A stretch of DNA of 25,446 nucleotides from QQUD01 sp039029915. Lineage in GTDB: Bacteria; Chloroflexota; Anaerolineae; Promineifilales; Promineifilaceae. The translations under genes were made by a program, and so were the position numbers. The stretch covers positions 1-25,446 of the forward strand of contig JBCCFD010000058.1 in the NCBI GenBank assembly GCA_039029915.1, in the 5' to 3' direction. Below the pieces are notes generated by a model. The model saw only the letters and a program-made list of their open reading frames with translations, did not search any database and had not been told where the DNA came from. This document shows positions 15,269-22,884 of the stretch, one piece after another. Within the stretch, counting starts at the first letter, position 1. Each line of letters opens with the position of its first letter.

Positions 15269-15601
15269 TTAGTTCCGTAAGTTTGAAATCTCATCTAAAT
15301 CGGAGGTTTGGTACCGATTAGCGATGATGTAGAGCATGCCGAGGATAAGCGCCAAACCACCCATGCTGATGACAACGGCCGTTAAAACCAGCGCCTGCGG
15401 CAAGGCATCCGCTTGGGCGCCTGTGAGGGTGGTGTAAGCAGGCACCAACCCATCAACGCTGCCCGCTGACAGTAAGAAAAGGTTGATGGCGCTACCTAAC
15501 AAGATGATGCCGATGGCTGAGCGAATCACGTTGCGCTGTAAGATTTGATAAATTGAAATGGCAAATAGGGTGCCAATTGTTATTGCGATTAGAAGCTCCA
15601 T
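15269..15601 (-). CDS. mrpC: Mrp-type Na+/H+ antiporter subunit C (NuoK-like)
   Basis: 110 residues, three membrane helices. GIILLGSAINLFLLSAG and ADALPQALVLTAVVISMGGLALILGM match MnhC/MrpC, where DPLPQALVLTAIVI is the hallmark. AAGGAG lies upstream of the ATG within the short mrpA-mrpC junction (6 nt). An AACGGCCGTT palindrome falls exactly on the L-T-A-V-V of the conserved block. Confidence 0.96.
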   Translation of the reverse strand: MELLIAITIGTLFAISIYQILQRNVIRSAIGIILLGSAINLFLLSAGSVDGLVPAYTTLTGAQADALPQALVLTAVVISMGGLALILGMLYIIANRYQTSDLDEISNLRN

Positions 15602-15607
15602 GGATAC

Positions 15608-18517
15608 CTATCTCCTTTGGAATACCTTGGCGAAAAATGAAACGGCCGTTGCCCCTCGTTCGGGAACCGATTCGGACTCAGTGACCGGTTGAATGACTAA
15701 AGCAGAAGGTCGGGCGAGTGAATCTAACATCAAGGAAGCACTGCCCAACACGGCTAGGCCGATGGCTACTTCGAATAAAAAGCCAGAGCTTAGTTTGACA
15801 CCGGCCGGTAGCGTTGTGATACTCAGAAGCCCGCCATAATCGATTGGCGAAAGGAACTGCCCATTGAGCAAATATCCCATTGTGCCGTTGAATACCACGA
15901 GCAAGATGCCCAGCGCGATGAGGGAGAATGGCTGTAACCAGGTGAGCCGCTGTCTGGCCTCATCAAAGCCAAAGATTAAATAGGTAAACCCAACTGCCAA
16001 GCTCATGATGACACCGGCTGTAAAGCCGTCCCCCGGCTGGTCATGCCCGTAAAGCATGTGAACAGACGCCACCAAGAAGGCAATTGGCAACAATATCTTA
16101 GCCATACTGCGTAGATAAACTGACGTTTGTGGTCCAGCAATGCCAAACTGTTGCACTCTTGGGTTGATGTAAGCTTGGGGGGGGTGATCTTGATGTTTAT
16201 TTGCGGCAAACCGCATCAGCGTGTAAAGACCGAGCCCAGCTAAACTGAACACCGCGATTTCAATCAAGGTATCTAAAGCGCGGAAATCGACGATGATGGC
16301 GCCCACGATGTCGCTGGCCCCCGTTAATGCTTTGGCGTTGTCGCTGTAGAACGGGGTGACTAGACTGGTGCGAGGGCGGCTCGTGAGGGCTGTAAAGGTA
16401 ATGAGAGTGACGAGTAGACCACTACCTGCGGCAACAATAAAACTTGGGAGATGAAAACGGCCGTTTAGCCGTTCCGCTGCGCTTTTTTGTAGCTGCGGGA
16501 GTTGCGTCAGCGCCAAAATCAAAATCAGCGTCGCCAAGATATCAACCACAATTTGCACCAGCGCCACATCTGGAGCCGGTTCGACCGCCATGTAAATTGC
16601 AACCCCTAAACCGGCCGTACCAAGCGCTAGGATGGCAAAAAAGTCGCGTTTGATCAGCACCGTTGCGCCAGCTGCTAGGAGTGTTATCAGTAGCGAAATA
16701 AGTCGTACTGGATTTTCTTGTAGAGATAGGTCTTCTAATGTTGCCAACTGGCTCAAATTGAACCCACCAACCGAAATCGTCACTAGACCCAGCATTGCCA
16801 CAATCATCACGCTTAGATAGAAACGTAATTTCCCAGATTGGACTTTGGTAGAGAGCGTTGATGCTCTGTCAATTCCCCAAATCAATTGGTCAAATGCGCC
16901 ATTGAACGACCATGACAGCAAGCTGTTTTGCCATGCAATGAGTCGTTTTCGCTGGATGAATAGCACCGTGCCTAAACCAATCGCCCCAACCGAGAGAGCA
17001 AACGGGATGTTCAACCCGGTCCATAGCGCAAAGGAGACCTTTACCTTGTCACCAAAGCTGACTGCGGCTGCGGCACCAAAAAACTCAGCCAAACCCTGTG
17101 GCTCTGGCAAGATGCCTAACCCTAATGACATAAGGGCTGGCAGCGCTGGGGCTAAAAACACCAGCTTTGGCAGCGGCCGATGTTGTATGGTTTCATCTTT
17201 TCGGTTGCCTAAAAAGACTTCAAATAAAATCATGCCGGCTTGGACTAATTTGAAAGCAGCGGCAACGATGATGGCGGCTGTAAATAGCCATGATACAAAT
17301 TCAGGCAGCGAGGGGTGAACGGCCGTTGCGAGCAATGTTTCTTTTGCCAGAAAGCCAAACAGCGGTGGCAGACCTGCTAACGATAGGGCTGATATGCCGA
17401 TAATGGCAAACCCCAAGGGCATTGACTGTCTCAGCGCACCCAGCCGATAAATATCACGGGTGCCCGTTTCAATATCAATGATGCCAGCTCCCATAAATAG
17501 AGCAGATTTATAAAAGGCATGCGCCACAACCCCAATAACTAACGCTTTGAAGGCGATCTCGGTATCTTGCCCGATGAGCATCATCAAAATGCCTAGCTGG
17601 GAGATTGTGGAATAAGCAAGCAACGCCTTCAGGTCTTTTTGCTTGGTGCCAAGATAAGCCCCAATGAGCATGGTGGCTAAACCAACTAAGCTCAAAAGCC
17701 AAAACCACGCTTCCGTTTCACCCAAAGCGGGATTAAAGCGAGCCAGCAGATAAATGCCTGCTTTGACCATGGTGGCGCTGTGCAGATAAGCGCTAGCGGG
17801 CGTTGGGGCACTCATCGCGTTGGGTAACCAAATGTGGAAAGGGGCTTGGGCAGATTTTGTAAATGCGCCTAGGGCTACCAAAATGAGTGTTACCAGATAG
17901 AGATTGCTACCGCGAATGAGATCGCCGCTGGCCATAATGGTGGCAAAATCGGTGCTGCCAGCGATGCTGCTCAAGAAAAGTAAGCCAACCAGCAGAGCTA
18001 TCCCACCCCCAGCGGTGATAAAGAGTGCTTTAAATGCACCTGCCCTTGCGCTCTCATATTTATATTTATAGGCGACAAGTAAAAAGCTGGTGATGCTGGT
18101 GCCTTCCCAGAATATGAAAAGCGTAATCACGTCACCAGCAAGCACTAAGCCCAGCATCATTCCCATGAACAGGAATAGATAGGCGAAAAAGCGACCGGCG
18201 CTATCATCATTTAAGAAGTAGTAGCCGGCGTAGATAATAATGAGGGTGCCTATACCCGTGACGAGCAGCGCAAAGAGGGCAGAGAGGGCATCGAATTGGA
18301 GGACAGCATCTAGATTGAGAGTGGATATCCACGTGGTGCGATGAATAACGGCCGTTTCTCCCAGCATGAGCGTTTGCCAAAGCACAATCCCAAAACTGCT
18401 TAGCGGGAACAGACCTAAAATCCAACCCCGCCGTGTATCTGCCGGTAAATGGTGACGCAATAGCCAGCTTGCCAATGCGCCCAACCATAAAAGAGATATT
18501 GCAACAATAAAAACCAT
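15608..18517 (-). CDS. mrpA: Mrp-type Na+/H+ antiporter subunit A fused to subunit B domain
   Basis: 969 residues from the ATG at 18515-18517. GAAGGA lies 4-5 nt upstream, while upstream in-frame starts to 18592 lack such a site. The N-terminal ~480 residues are ND5-like: FWEGTSITSFLLVAYKY holds the TM5 glutamate and TKSAQAPFHIWLPNAMSAPT the TM7 lysine, then HSATMVKAGIYLLAR. The middle part (about 540-800) is the MrpA-specific extension with DUF4040-like helices (VVDILATLILILAL). The C-terminus (about 830-940) is a complete MrpB domain with YGHDQPGDGFTAGVIMS. Fusion of A and B is the group 2 Mrp/Pha arrangement, which explains why no separate mrpB exists. The complex couples H+ influx to Na+ (or K+) efflux. 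Four palindromes lie within. Confidence 0.94.
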   Translation of the reverse strand: MVFIVAISLLWLGALASWLLRHHLPADTRRGWILGLFPLSSFGIVLWQTLMLGETAVIHRTTWISTLNLDAVLQFDALSALFALLVTGIGTLIIIYAGYYFLNDDSAGRFFAYLFLFMGMMLGLVLAGDVITLFIFWEGTSITSFLLVAYKYKYESARAGAFKALFITAGGGIALLVGLLFLSSIAGSTDFATIMASGDLIRGSNLYLVTLILVALGAFTKSAQAPFHIWLPNAMSAPTPASAYLHSATMVKAGIYLLARFNPALGETEAWFWLLSLVGLATMLIGAYLGTKQKDLKALLAYSTISQLGILMMLIGQDTEIAFKALVIGVVAHAFYKSALFMGAGIIDIETGTRDIYRLGALRQSMPLGFAIIGISALSLAGLPPLFGFLAKETLLATAVHPSLPEFVSWLFTAAIIVAAAFKLVQAGMILFEVFLGNRKDETIQHRPLPKLVFLAPALPALMSLGLGILPEPQGLAEFFGAAAAVSFGDKVKVSFALWTGLNIPFALSVGAIGLGTVLFIQRKRLIAWQNSLLSWSFNGAFDQLIWGIDRASTLSTKVQSGKLRFYLSVMIVAMLGLVTISVGGFNLSQLATLEDLSLQENPVRLISLLITLLAAGATVLIKRDFFAILALGTAGLGVAIYMAVEPAPDVALVQIVVDILATLILILALTQLPQLQKSAAERLNGRFHLPSFIVAAGSGLLVTLITFTALTSRPRTSLVTPFYSDNAKALTGASDIVGAIIVDFRALDTLIEIAVFSLAGLGLYTLMRFAANKHQDHPPQAYINPRVQQFGIAGPQTSVYLRSMAKILLPIAFLVASVHMLYGHDQPGDGFTAGVIMSLAVGFTYLIFGFDEARQRLTWLQPFSLIALGILLVVFNGTMGYLLNGQFLSPIDYGGLLSITTLPAGVKLSSGFLFEVAIGLAVLGSASLMLDSLARPSALVIQPVTESESVPERGATAVSFFAKVFQRR

Positions 18518-18662
18518 AAAATCCTTCACCAATGCAATTTGCATAAAAAAAGCCAACGCAAAACAGAAGCAATCAATTGCTTTTGAATTCACGTTGGCTT
18601 ATTGTGCAACCAGTCCTCAAAAAGATTACTGTTTGCCGAATCGTCCAACAACTATAGCGAGA

Positions 18663-18818
18663 CTAATATAAAAACGCCGACACTCGGGAATGTGATTCGG
18701 GAGCACCAGCGTACTTATCAACCAATCTTTCGATTTTTTGTTTAGTCAGCTTGACAATAGGATAATAAAGTGGTTTGAATGCGGGGTCAATAGTCGGAAT
18801 GACCTGATTAATCTTACG
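18663..18818 (-). pseudogene. Coding-looking fragment without a start codon
   Basis: On the minus strand 51 codons are open between a TAG at 18819-18821 and a TAG at 18663-18665. They read RKINQVIPTIDPAFKPLYYP, then IVKLTKQKIERLVDKYAGAP and ESHSRVSAFLY. The composition looks like a genuine soluble C-terminal piece, but there is no ATG and I recognise no family. It may be the tail of a lost gene, or chance. It lies in the 385-bp gap 18518-18902, between the divergent mrpA and mpsC genes. The rest of the gap holds promoter-like boxes only, e.g. TTGACA at 18751-18756 and 18826-18831. Confidence 0.3.
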
Positions 18819-18825
18819 CTAAACT

Positions 18826-18856
18826 TTGACAAAAGGTGAAAAATTTCCACTAAACA
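18826..18856 (+). promoter_or_regulatory. Candidate promoter of the MpsC-domain gene
   Basis: A consensus -35 box TTGACA (18826-18831) is followed at 19 bp by TAAACA (18851-18856), a poor -10. The transcript would have a leader of about 40 nt containing the AGGA site (18889-18892) before the ATG at 18903. The spacing is long, so confidence is modest. Confidence 0.3.
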
Positions 18857-18902
18857 TGAACAGAATGTTGGAAAAAGGGCTGATGACTAGGAAAATCATT
18901 GA

Positions 18903-19283
18903 ATGAGTAAAACGATTGGACAAATTGAAGCTGAAATGACCAAAGCGATTGTTCGCTTTGAAAAAGAGTATTTGGGGCGTGGTCCCAAAGACGCACGTAC
19001 TTATATTATTGATGATATGATCTTTATTCGTCTTAAAGGCATTTTGACACCGGCTGAACAAAAGCTCGCGGAGAATAGTAAAAGTCGAACACTCGTCAAA
19101 GAAACGCGGCGGCAACTGTTTGAATCATCACGGCCGCTTTTGGAAGAGATGGTGCAAGAGATAGCGGGCGCTACTCTGCAAAGCTTACACACCGATATGA
19201 GTAGCCGGACTGGTGAACGCGTTGTTGTATTGACAACGAATGAAAATCTTGAAAAAAAGTTTCAGCGGTTAGAGAAGTCGTGA
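18903..19283 (+). CDS. DUF2294 / MpsC-domain protein
   Basis: 126 residues, soluble, cytoplasmic. It matches the full DUF2294 (MpsC) pattern: IEAEMTKAIVRFEKEYLGRGPKDARTYI-type start, MIFIRLKGILTPAEQKLAE near residue 45, LVKETRRQLFESSRPLLEEM, and a final TLQSLHTDMSSRTGERVVVL. In MpsABC systems this domain goes with Na+-driven bicarbonate/CO2 uptake modules, but no MpsA or MpsB is in this window. It is divergent from the Mrp operon, which exports Na+. A second, divergent copy lies on the far side at 11126-11491. AGGA lies 10 nt before the ATG. The stop is 12 nt from the stop of the convergent acetyltransferase. Confidence 0.82.
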   Translation: MSKTIGQIEAEMTKAIVRFEKEYLGRGPKDARTYIIDDMIFIRLKGILTPAEQKLAENSKSRTLVKETRRQLFESSRPLLEEMVQEIAGATLQSLHTDMSSRTGERVVVLTTNENLEKKFQRLEKS

Positions 19284-19295
19284 CCTAAAATAGCA

Positions 19296-20252
19296 TCATC
19301 CTACCCGCTTCTCAAAAGCGATATTGATCGTTAATGCTGTGAACCCCAGTTTTTGGTTTAATTGATACATTGGATTTTTCTCTTCGTTTCCCGTGCGAAT
19401 GAGTTTGATACCGGTTTTCTGAGCATATTGGATGGCGTGGAGTTTTAGCACGGTTGCCAATCCGAGTCGTCGGTGGGAGCGGACGGTGCCAGTGAAGCCG
19501 TTTTTAAACATGGTGGGGTCATCAGAACGGAACAGTTGGGTCATGCCGACTAAACGGCCGTTAGCCACCGCCACATGCCACGCGTCCATGACCTGCTTGG
19601 GATTTTCAAACTCATGCTTGCAGTACAGGTCAAAAGGGGGCTTTTGCGGTTCATATGGCAAAGGCTCATCTTGGGCAATCTCCCAATCTAATTCGTAGAG
19701 CGATCGCTGCCAATCTGGGTCCTGTTTCATAAACTGTGGCAATGGCACAATTTTGATATCTTTTGTCACCTGATCGATTAAGGGTTGGAAGAGTGAAACA
19801 TTAAACTGAGCCACATCAAGGGTTGATATGATCCAGCGCATGACAGGCTGGAAGCCTCGATTTTCTAAAAAGGCAACGGCTCGAGGTTTGTGACTGTAGG
19901 TATAGGCTTCTATGATTTCTACGGGTGGCGAGGACTGGCTAATTTTGGTGAAGAGGTGCTCAAATACGGCCGTTCCAATTCCCTGCCGCTCAAAATCAGG
20001 ATGAACAGATATATCGATCTGGTAACGGCCGTTGATCTTTTTCTGTCGCCAATGTCCAAAAGCAACGATTTCATTTGCTTGCTCAACCACAACACGTTGA
20101 AAAGCGAGCGATTTGTCCCGAGCAGAATCTTGAAATTTGAAATCGGACGCACTGCTGCTATTTTCTGGCCAAATCACCTTTTCAATGCCAGCAATTACCA
20201 AATATTCATGTTCAGTTGATTGGAAATCTCGAATCATTATCATAATAAACAT
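19296..20252 (-). CDS. Tandem GNAT-family N-acetyltransferase
   Basis: 318 residues with two GNAT domains. Domain 1 (about residues 20-150) has IDISVHPDFERQGIGTAVFEHLF, i.e. the acetyl-CoA loop Q/R-x-x-G-x-G/A, and AVAFLENRGFQPV. Domain 2 (about 220-318) has TGTVRSHRRLGLATVLKLHAIQYA and MYQLNQKLGFTAL. The double-GNAT layout recalls mycothiol-synthase-like and other two-domain acetyltransferases, but the substrate cannot be assigned. The start is uncertain: ATGs at 20252, 20240 and 20234 are in frame and none has a clear ribosome binding site; MIRDFQ at 20234 is the best fit to related starts. Three palindromes occur (two N-G-R, one T-A-V). Confidence 0.85.
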   Translation of the reverse strand: MFIMIMIRDFQSTEHEYLVIAGIEKVIWPENSSSASDFKFQDSARDKSLAFQRVVVEQANEIVAFGHWRQKKINGRYQIDISVHPDFERQGIGTAVFEHLFTKISQSSPPVEIIEAYTYSHKPRAVAFLENRGFQPVMRWIISTLDVAQFNVSLFQPLIDQVTKDIKIVPLPQFMKQDPDWQRSLYELDWEIAQDEPLPYEPQKPPFDLYCKHEFENPKQVMDAWHVAVANGRLVGMTQLFRSDDPTMFKNGFTGTVRSHRRLGLATVLKLHAIQYAQKTGIKLIRTGNEEKNPMYQLNQKLGFTALTINIAFEKRVG

Positions 20253-20275
20253 TCTTGTGGTTCGCTTTCACAAGA
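20253..20275. promoter_or_regulatory. Inverted repeat between divergent acetyltransferase and histidine kinase genes
   Basis: TCTTGTG (20253-20259) and CACAAGA (20269-20275) form a 7-bp inverted repeat in the 67-bp gap, abutting the most upstream ATG of the acetyltransferase. Nearby, ATGGTCAA is directly repeated at 20281-20288 and 20309-20316, on either side of a TAGAAT box (20305-20310) that could serve as -10 for the kinase gene. Regulator binding is inferred. Confidence 0.35.
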
Positions 20276-20319
20276 TTTATATGGTCAATACCCACTATAA
20301 AGATTAGAATGGTCAAACG

Positions 20320-21741
20320 ATGCGAGAACGTTATTACTCTAGGGAGCTAAGCGCCGATACCAGTTCAATCGTCATTCCCATCATCACGGGTTTGTCTTTC
20401 TTGGTTTGCCTAGGTGTTGTGGCCTTTAATCCAAATTGGTTGACCCACTGGCACTATTGGCTCGTTATCACCGTTTACCCAATTTCATCTTATATCGCTT
20501 GGTTTCAAATTCAAAATGATCGAATTGAGCGAGGGAATGTCATATTTATCGTGACAACCATCCTCCTTATTTTTGCTATCCTCGCGAACACATGGGAACC
20601 AAATAGTCAACTTCAATTACCATATCTTTTTGGTGTGGTGATTATCATCACCAGCATGACCCTAAAACCAGAGATTAGTTTTTCAGTGTGGGTAGTAACC
20701 TCACTTTTATCTGTTTTGGCTGTCGGAATTCAAGTTGAGCCTTTTACCTACACCTATATTTATAGCTTGTTTTGGCCGATTGTTATCAACTTCTTTTTAG
20801 CTTTAACGGCCTATCTTGTTGCTTATGAATGGCGCTTTGCGGTGGAATCAATTAGTGAACTGCACCGCAAGGTTAGGTATCGTCGTAACGAACTGTTTGA
20901 GATTCAAGAGGAACTACAACAAAGTAACTCCATTCTTAGATCACTCAATGAAGAAATTGAGCGAGCAAGACAAGTGGCAATTGAAGAAAAAGAGATTCGC
21001 ACCCGATTTATGAACACAGTGAGTCATGAGCTGCGTACACCGCTTAACTCAATTGTAAACTTCGCCCATATTTTGTCGCAAGGTGTGCGTGGGCCACTAA
21101 CGGAAGGGCAAGTTGATTACCTTTCACGTATTCAGCACTCTGGCTGGCACTTGTTGGCTGTGTTAAATGATTTATTAGACATTGCTCAAATTGAAGCAGG
21201 CGAATTTGATCTCAAATATGCGCCAACAAATTTACACCTAGTTTGCGAAGAAGCCATGAATAACACAACAGGGTTACAGCTTGATAATAATATCTCTGTT
21301 GTGCGGAATTATCCCGATCGCTGGCCGATTGTTAAAGCAGATCCAATGCGCTTGCAGCAGGCAATCATCAACCTGCTAGGCAACGCTTTCAAATATACCA
21401 AAGAAGGGTTTGTAAGTTTACGGGTTCATTGTGATGAAAGCCTAGTTTATATTTCTGTAGAAGATAGTGGTATCGGTATAAAAGAAGAAGATATGGGCAA
21501 GATATTTGATGAATTTCATCAGGTTGATCAAAGTGTGGCCCGACGGCGTATTGGGACCGGTTTGGGGCTATCCATTACGAAGCACCTTGTTGAGCGGCAT
21601 GGGGGAACCATGCAAGTTGAAAGTCAGGTTGGCAAGGGTAGTAAGTTCACCATTATATTGCCTATTTGGAAGGGGGATACACTTAACGGTAGCCAACCTT
21701 TGACGGTATCTAGGGAAACAGAAGGGAGCGACTTGGAATAG
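20320..21741 (+). CDS. Membrane-bound sensor histidine kinase
   Basis: 473 residues. Six hydrophobic segments span about residues 15-170 with short loops and no sizeable extracellular sensor domain, so signal sensing is probably within the membrane. A linker coiled coil (about 180-228, HRKVRYRRNELFEIQEELQQ onward) leads to the HisKA H-box VSHELRTPLNSIV with the phospho-accepting His236. The HATPase domain shows the N box (AIINLLGNAFKYT), G1 box (VEDSGIGI), F box (FDEFHQVD) and G2 box (GTGLGLSITKHL). All catalytic motifs are intact. It is followed after 145 bp by a receiver-only protein on the same strand, its likely partner. No perfect ACGGCCGT copy is present. Confidence 0.93.
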   Translation: MRERYYSRELSADTSSIVIPIITGLSFLVCLGVVAFNPNWLTHWHYWLVITVYPISSYIAWFQIQNDRIERGNVIFIVTTILLIFAILANTWEPNSQLQLPYLFGVVIIITSMTLKPEISFSVWVVTSLLSVLAVGIQVEPFTYTYIYSLFWPIVINFFLALTAYLVAYEWRFAVESISELHRKVRYRRNELFEIQEELQQSNSILRSLNEEIERARQVAIEEKEIRTRFMNTVSHELRTPLNSIVNFAHILSQGVRGPLTEGQVDYLSRIQHSGWHLLAVLNDLLDIAQIEAGEFDLKYAPTNLHLVCEEAMNNTTGLQLDNNISVVRNYPDRWPIVKADPMRLQQAIINLLGNAFKYTKEGFVSLRVHCDESLVYISVEDSGIGIKEEDMGKIFDEFHQVDQSVARRRIGTGLGLSITKHLVERHGGTMQVESQVGKGSKFTIILPIWKGDTLNGSQPLTVSRETEGSDLE

Positions 21742-21779
21742 ATAGCTATTTTATTTCAAACACCTTTTTATTTTCTATT

Positions 21780-21821
21780 ATGAACCTTATTTTTTATATA
21801 GATAATAACGCAAAGGTTCAT
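21780..21821. repeat. Inverted repeat between kinase and response regulator genes
   Basis: ATGAACCTT (21780-21788) and AAGGTTCAT (21813-21821) form a perfect 9-bp inverted repeat with an AT-rich loop. It may be an attenuating hairpin or an operator for the regulator gene. No T-run follows. Confidence 0.35.
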
Positions 21822-21886
21822 CAAGGCGATTTAAGCGTATCTCAATAACCGATTTAATTTGTAATTCGCCACTATAGGAAAACGAA

Positions 21887-22297
21887 ATGAGTAAATTGTT
21901 AGCTGAATCATATATTGTTGTTGTTGAAGATGATCCAAATGATCAGTTGATCACGTTAGATTTGCTTCGACTGGGGGGGGCCAATCGCTGTTTTTGTCGT
22001 AAAACGGTTGATTCTGCCATTTCTTTTGCTGAAAAATTGCCACAAGTTGATCTTTTTTTGGTAGATATAAATATCCCTGAACGTAGTGGATACGAACTTT
22101 TAGCGGAAGTACGAACAAACGATCAGTTTAAATCGGCCTATGTCGTCGCATTAACGGCCGGTACAAGTACCCGCGAAGTGGGGAAAGCACGTGAGTTGGG
22201 ATTTGATGGCTTTCTAAGCAAGCCTTTAAAACCAAATGCGTTTTCAAACCAAGTGCAGGAGATTCTTGAGGGTGAAGCCATTTGGGATCATCGATAG
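21887..22297 (+). CDS. Receiver-only response regulator (CheY-like)
   Basis: 136 residues consisting of one REC domain. The acidic pair is D15-D16 (VVEDDPNDQ), the phosphorylation site D60 (FLVDINIPERSGYEL), the switch threonine in VVALTAGTS and the conserved lysine K112 (FLSKPLKP). There is no DNA-binding output, so it acts by protein contact or as a phosphorelay intermediate. The PNDQ start and I-P-E-R-S-G form resemble the Rcp1-type receivers that pair with photoreceptor or hybrid kinases. AGGA lies 8 nt upstream of the ATG. Confidence 0.92.
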   Translation: MSKLLAESYIVVVEDDPNDQLITLDLLRLGGANRCFCRKTVDSAISFAEKLPQVDLFLVDINIPERSGYELLAEVRTNDQFKSAYVVALTAGTSTREVGKARELGFDGFLSKPLKPNAFSNQVQEILEGEAIWDHR

Positions 22298-22345
22298 ATC
22301 CGGTACCTAAGAAGCCAAATCTTTCCTGAAAAACAATATTTTATT

Positions 22346-22374
22346 TTGTAATTTCGTGCTTAGGTTAATATACT
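22346..22374 (+). promoter_or_regulatory. Promoter giving a leaderless lipoprotein transcript
   Basis: -35 TTGTAA (22346-22351), 17-bp spacer, -10 TATACT (22369-22374). The first expected transcribed base, seven positions after the -10 box, is the A of the ATG at 22381. No Shine-Dalgarno sequence is present, in agreement with leaderless translation. Confidence 0.55.
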
Positions 22375-22380
22375 AGCTGT

Positions 22381-22824
22381 ATGATGTTTCCAGATTGGTT
22401 TCATGTTAACAAATGGAAGAGACGTCGGTTGGCAGTAACGGCCGTATTTCTATTCCTACCGCTCTTTACTTTGACAGGTTGTTTAGGTTTGCTTCAAGGC
22501 AACAATGAAGTCGACCTCGCGGTATCCTCCCCCTATACAGGTCCAGTTGAATTTCAATGTAACCAAACATGTGCTGATCGCGGTCAATGCGGCCAAGCGG
22601 GTGATGGTTCAGATCGCGTTTTCATGAGTTCGTTTGCACCAGCGGTGGAGCAACATGATCAATTGATTCTGCCCACGACGCGCGGCGTTATTTTGGAAAC
22701 GGTTACCCGCACTCTGCAAACCGAGGCAACCGGCGAGCAATTTAGTCAACCTTTCCACCGAGTGCAAGTCGATGGTGGGGTGGCTGGTTGGGTTGTTGAA
22801 TGGTGTGTTGCCCCCGTAAACTAA
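22381..22824 (+). CDS. Small lipoprotein, unknown function
   Basis: 147 residues. A charged N-terminus (KWKRRR, residues 11-16) and a hydrophobic stretch are followed by the lipobox LTGC with the lipidated cysteine at position 34, so the protein should be anchored to the membrane outside the cytoplasm. The mature part has five further cysteines (CNQTC, QC, and WC near the end), which may form disulfides. The final ~80 residues (QLILPTTRGVILETVTRTLQ, ending in VDGGVAGWVVEWCV) have the look of a small SH3-like beta domain (G-x-x-G-W-V). Two ATGs (22381, 22384) are equivalent. It precedes the CoxMS gene by 60 bp on the same strand. Confidence 0.75.
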   Translation: MMFPDWFHVNKWKRRRLAVTAVFLFLPLFTLTGCLGLLQGNNEVDLAVSSPYTGPVEFQCNQTCADRGQCGQAGDGSDRVFMSSFAPAVEQHDQLILPTTRGVILETVTRTLQTEATGEQFSQPFHRVQVDGGVAGWVVEWCVAPVN

Positions 22825-22884
22825 GTACAGTCAAATATATTTTGATAGGTGCGAAGAAAATTTTCTTTCAAGCAGACAATTTCT

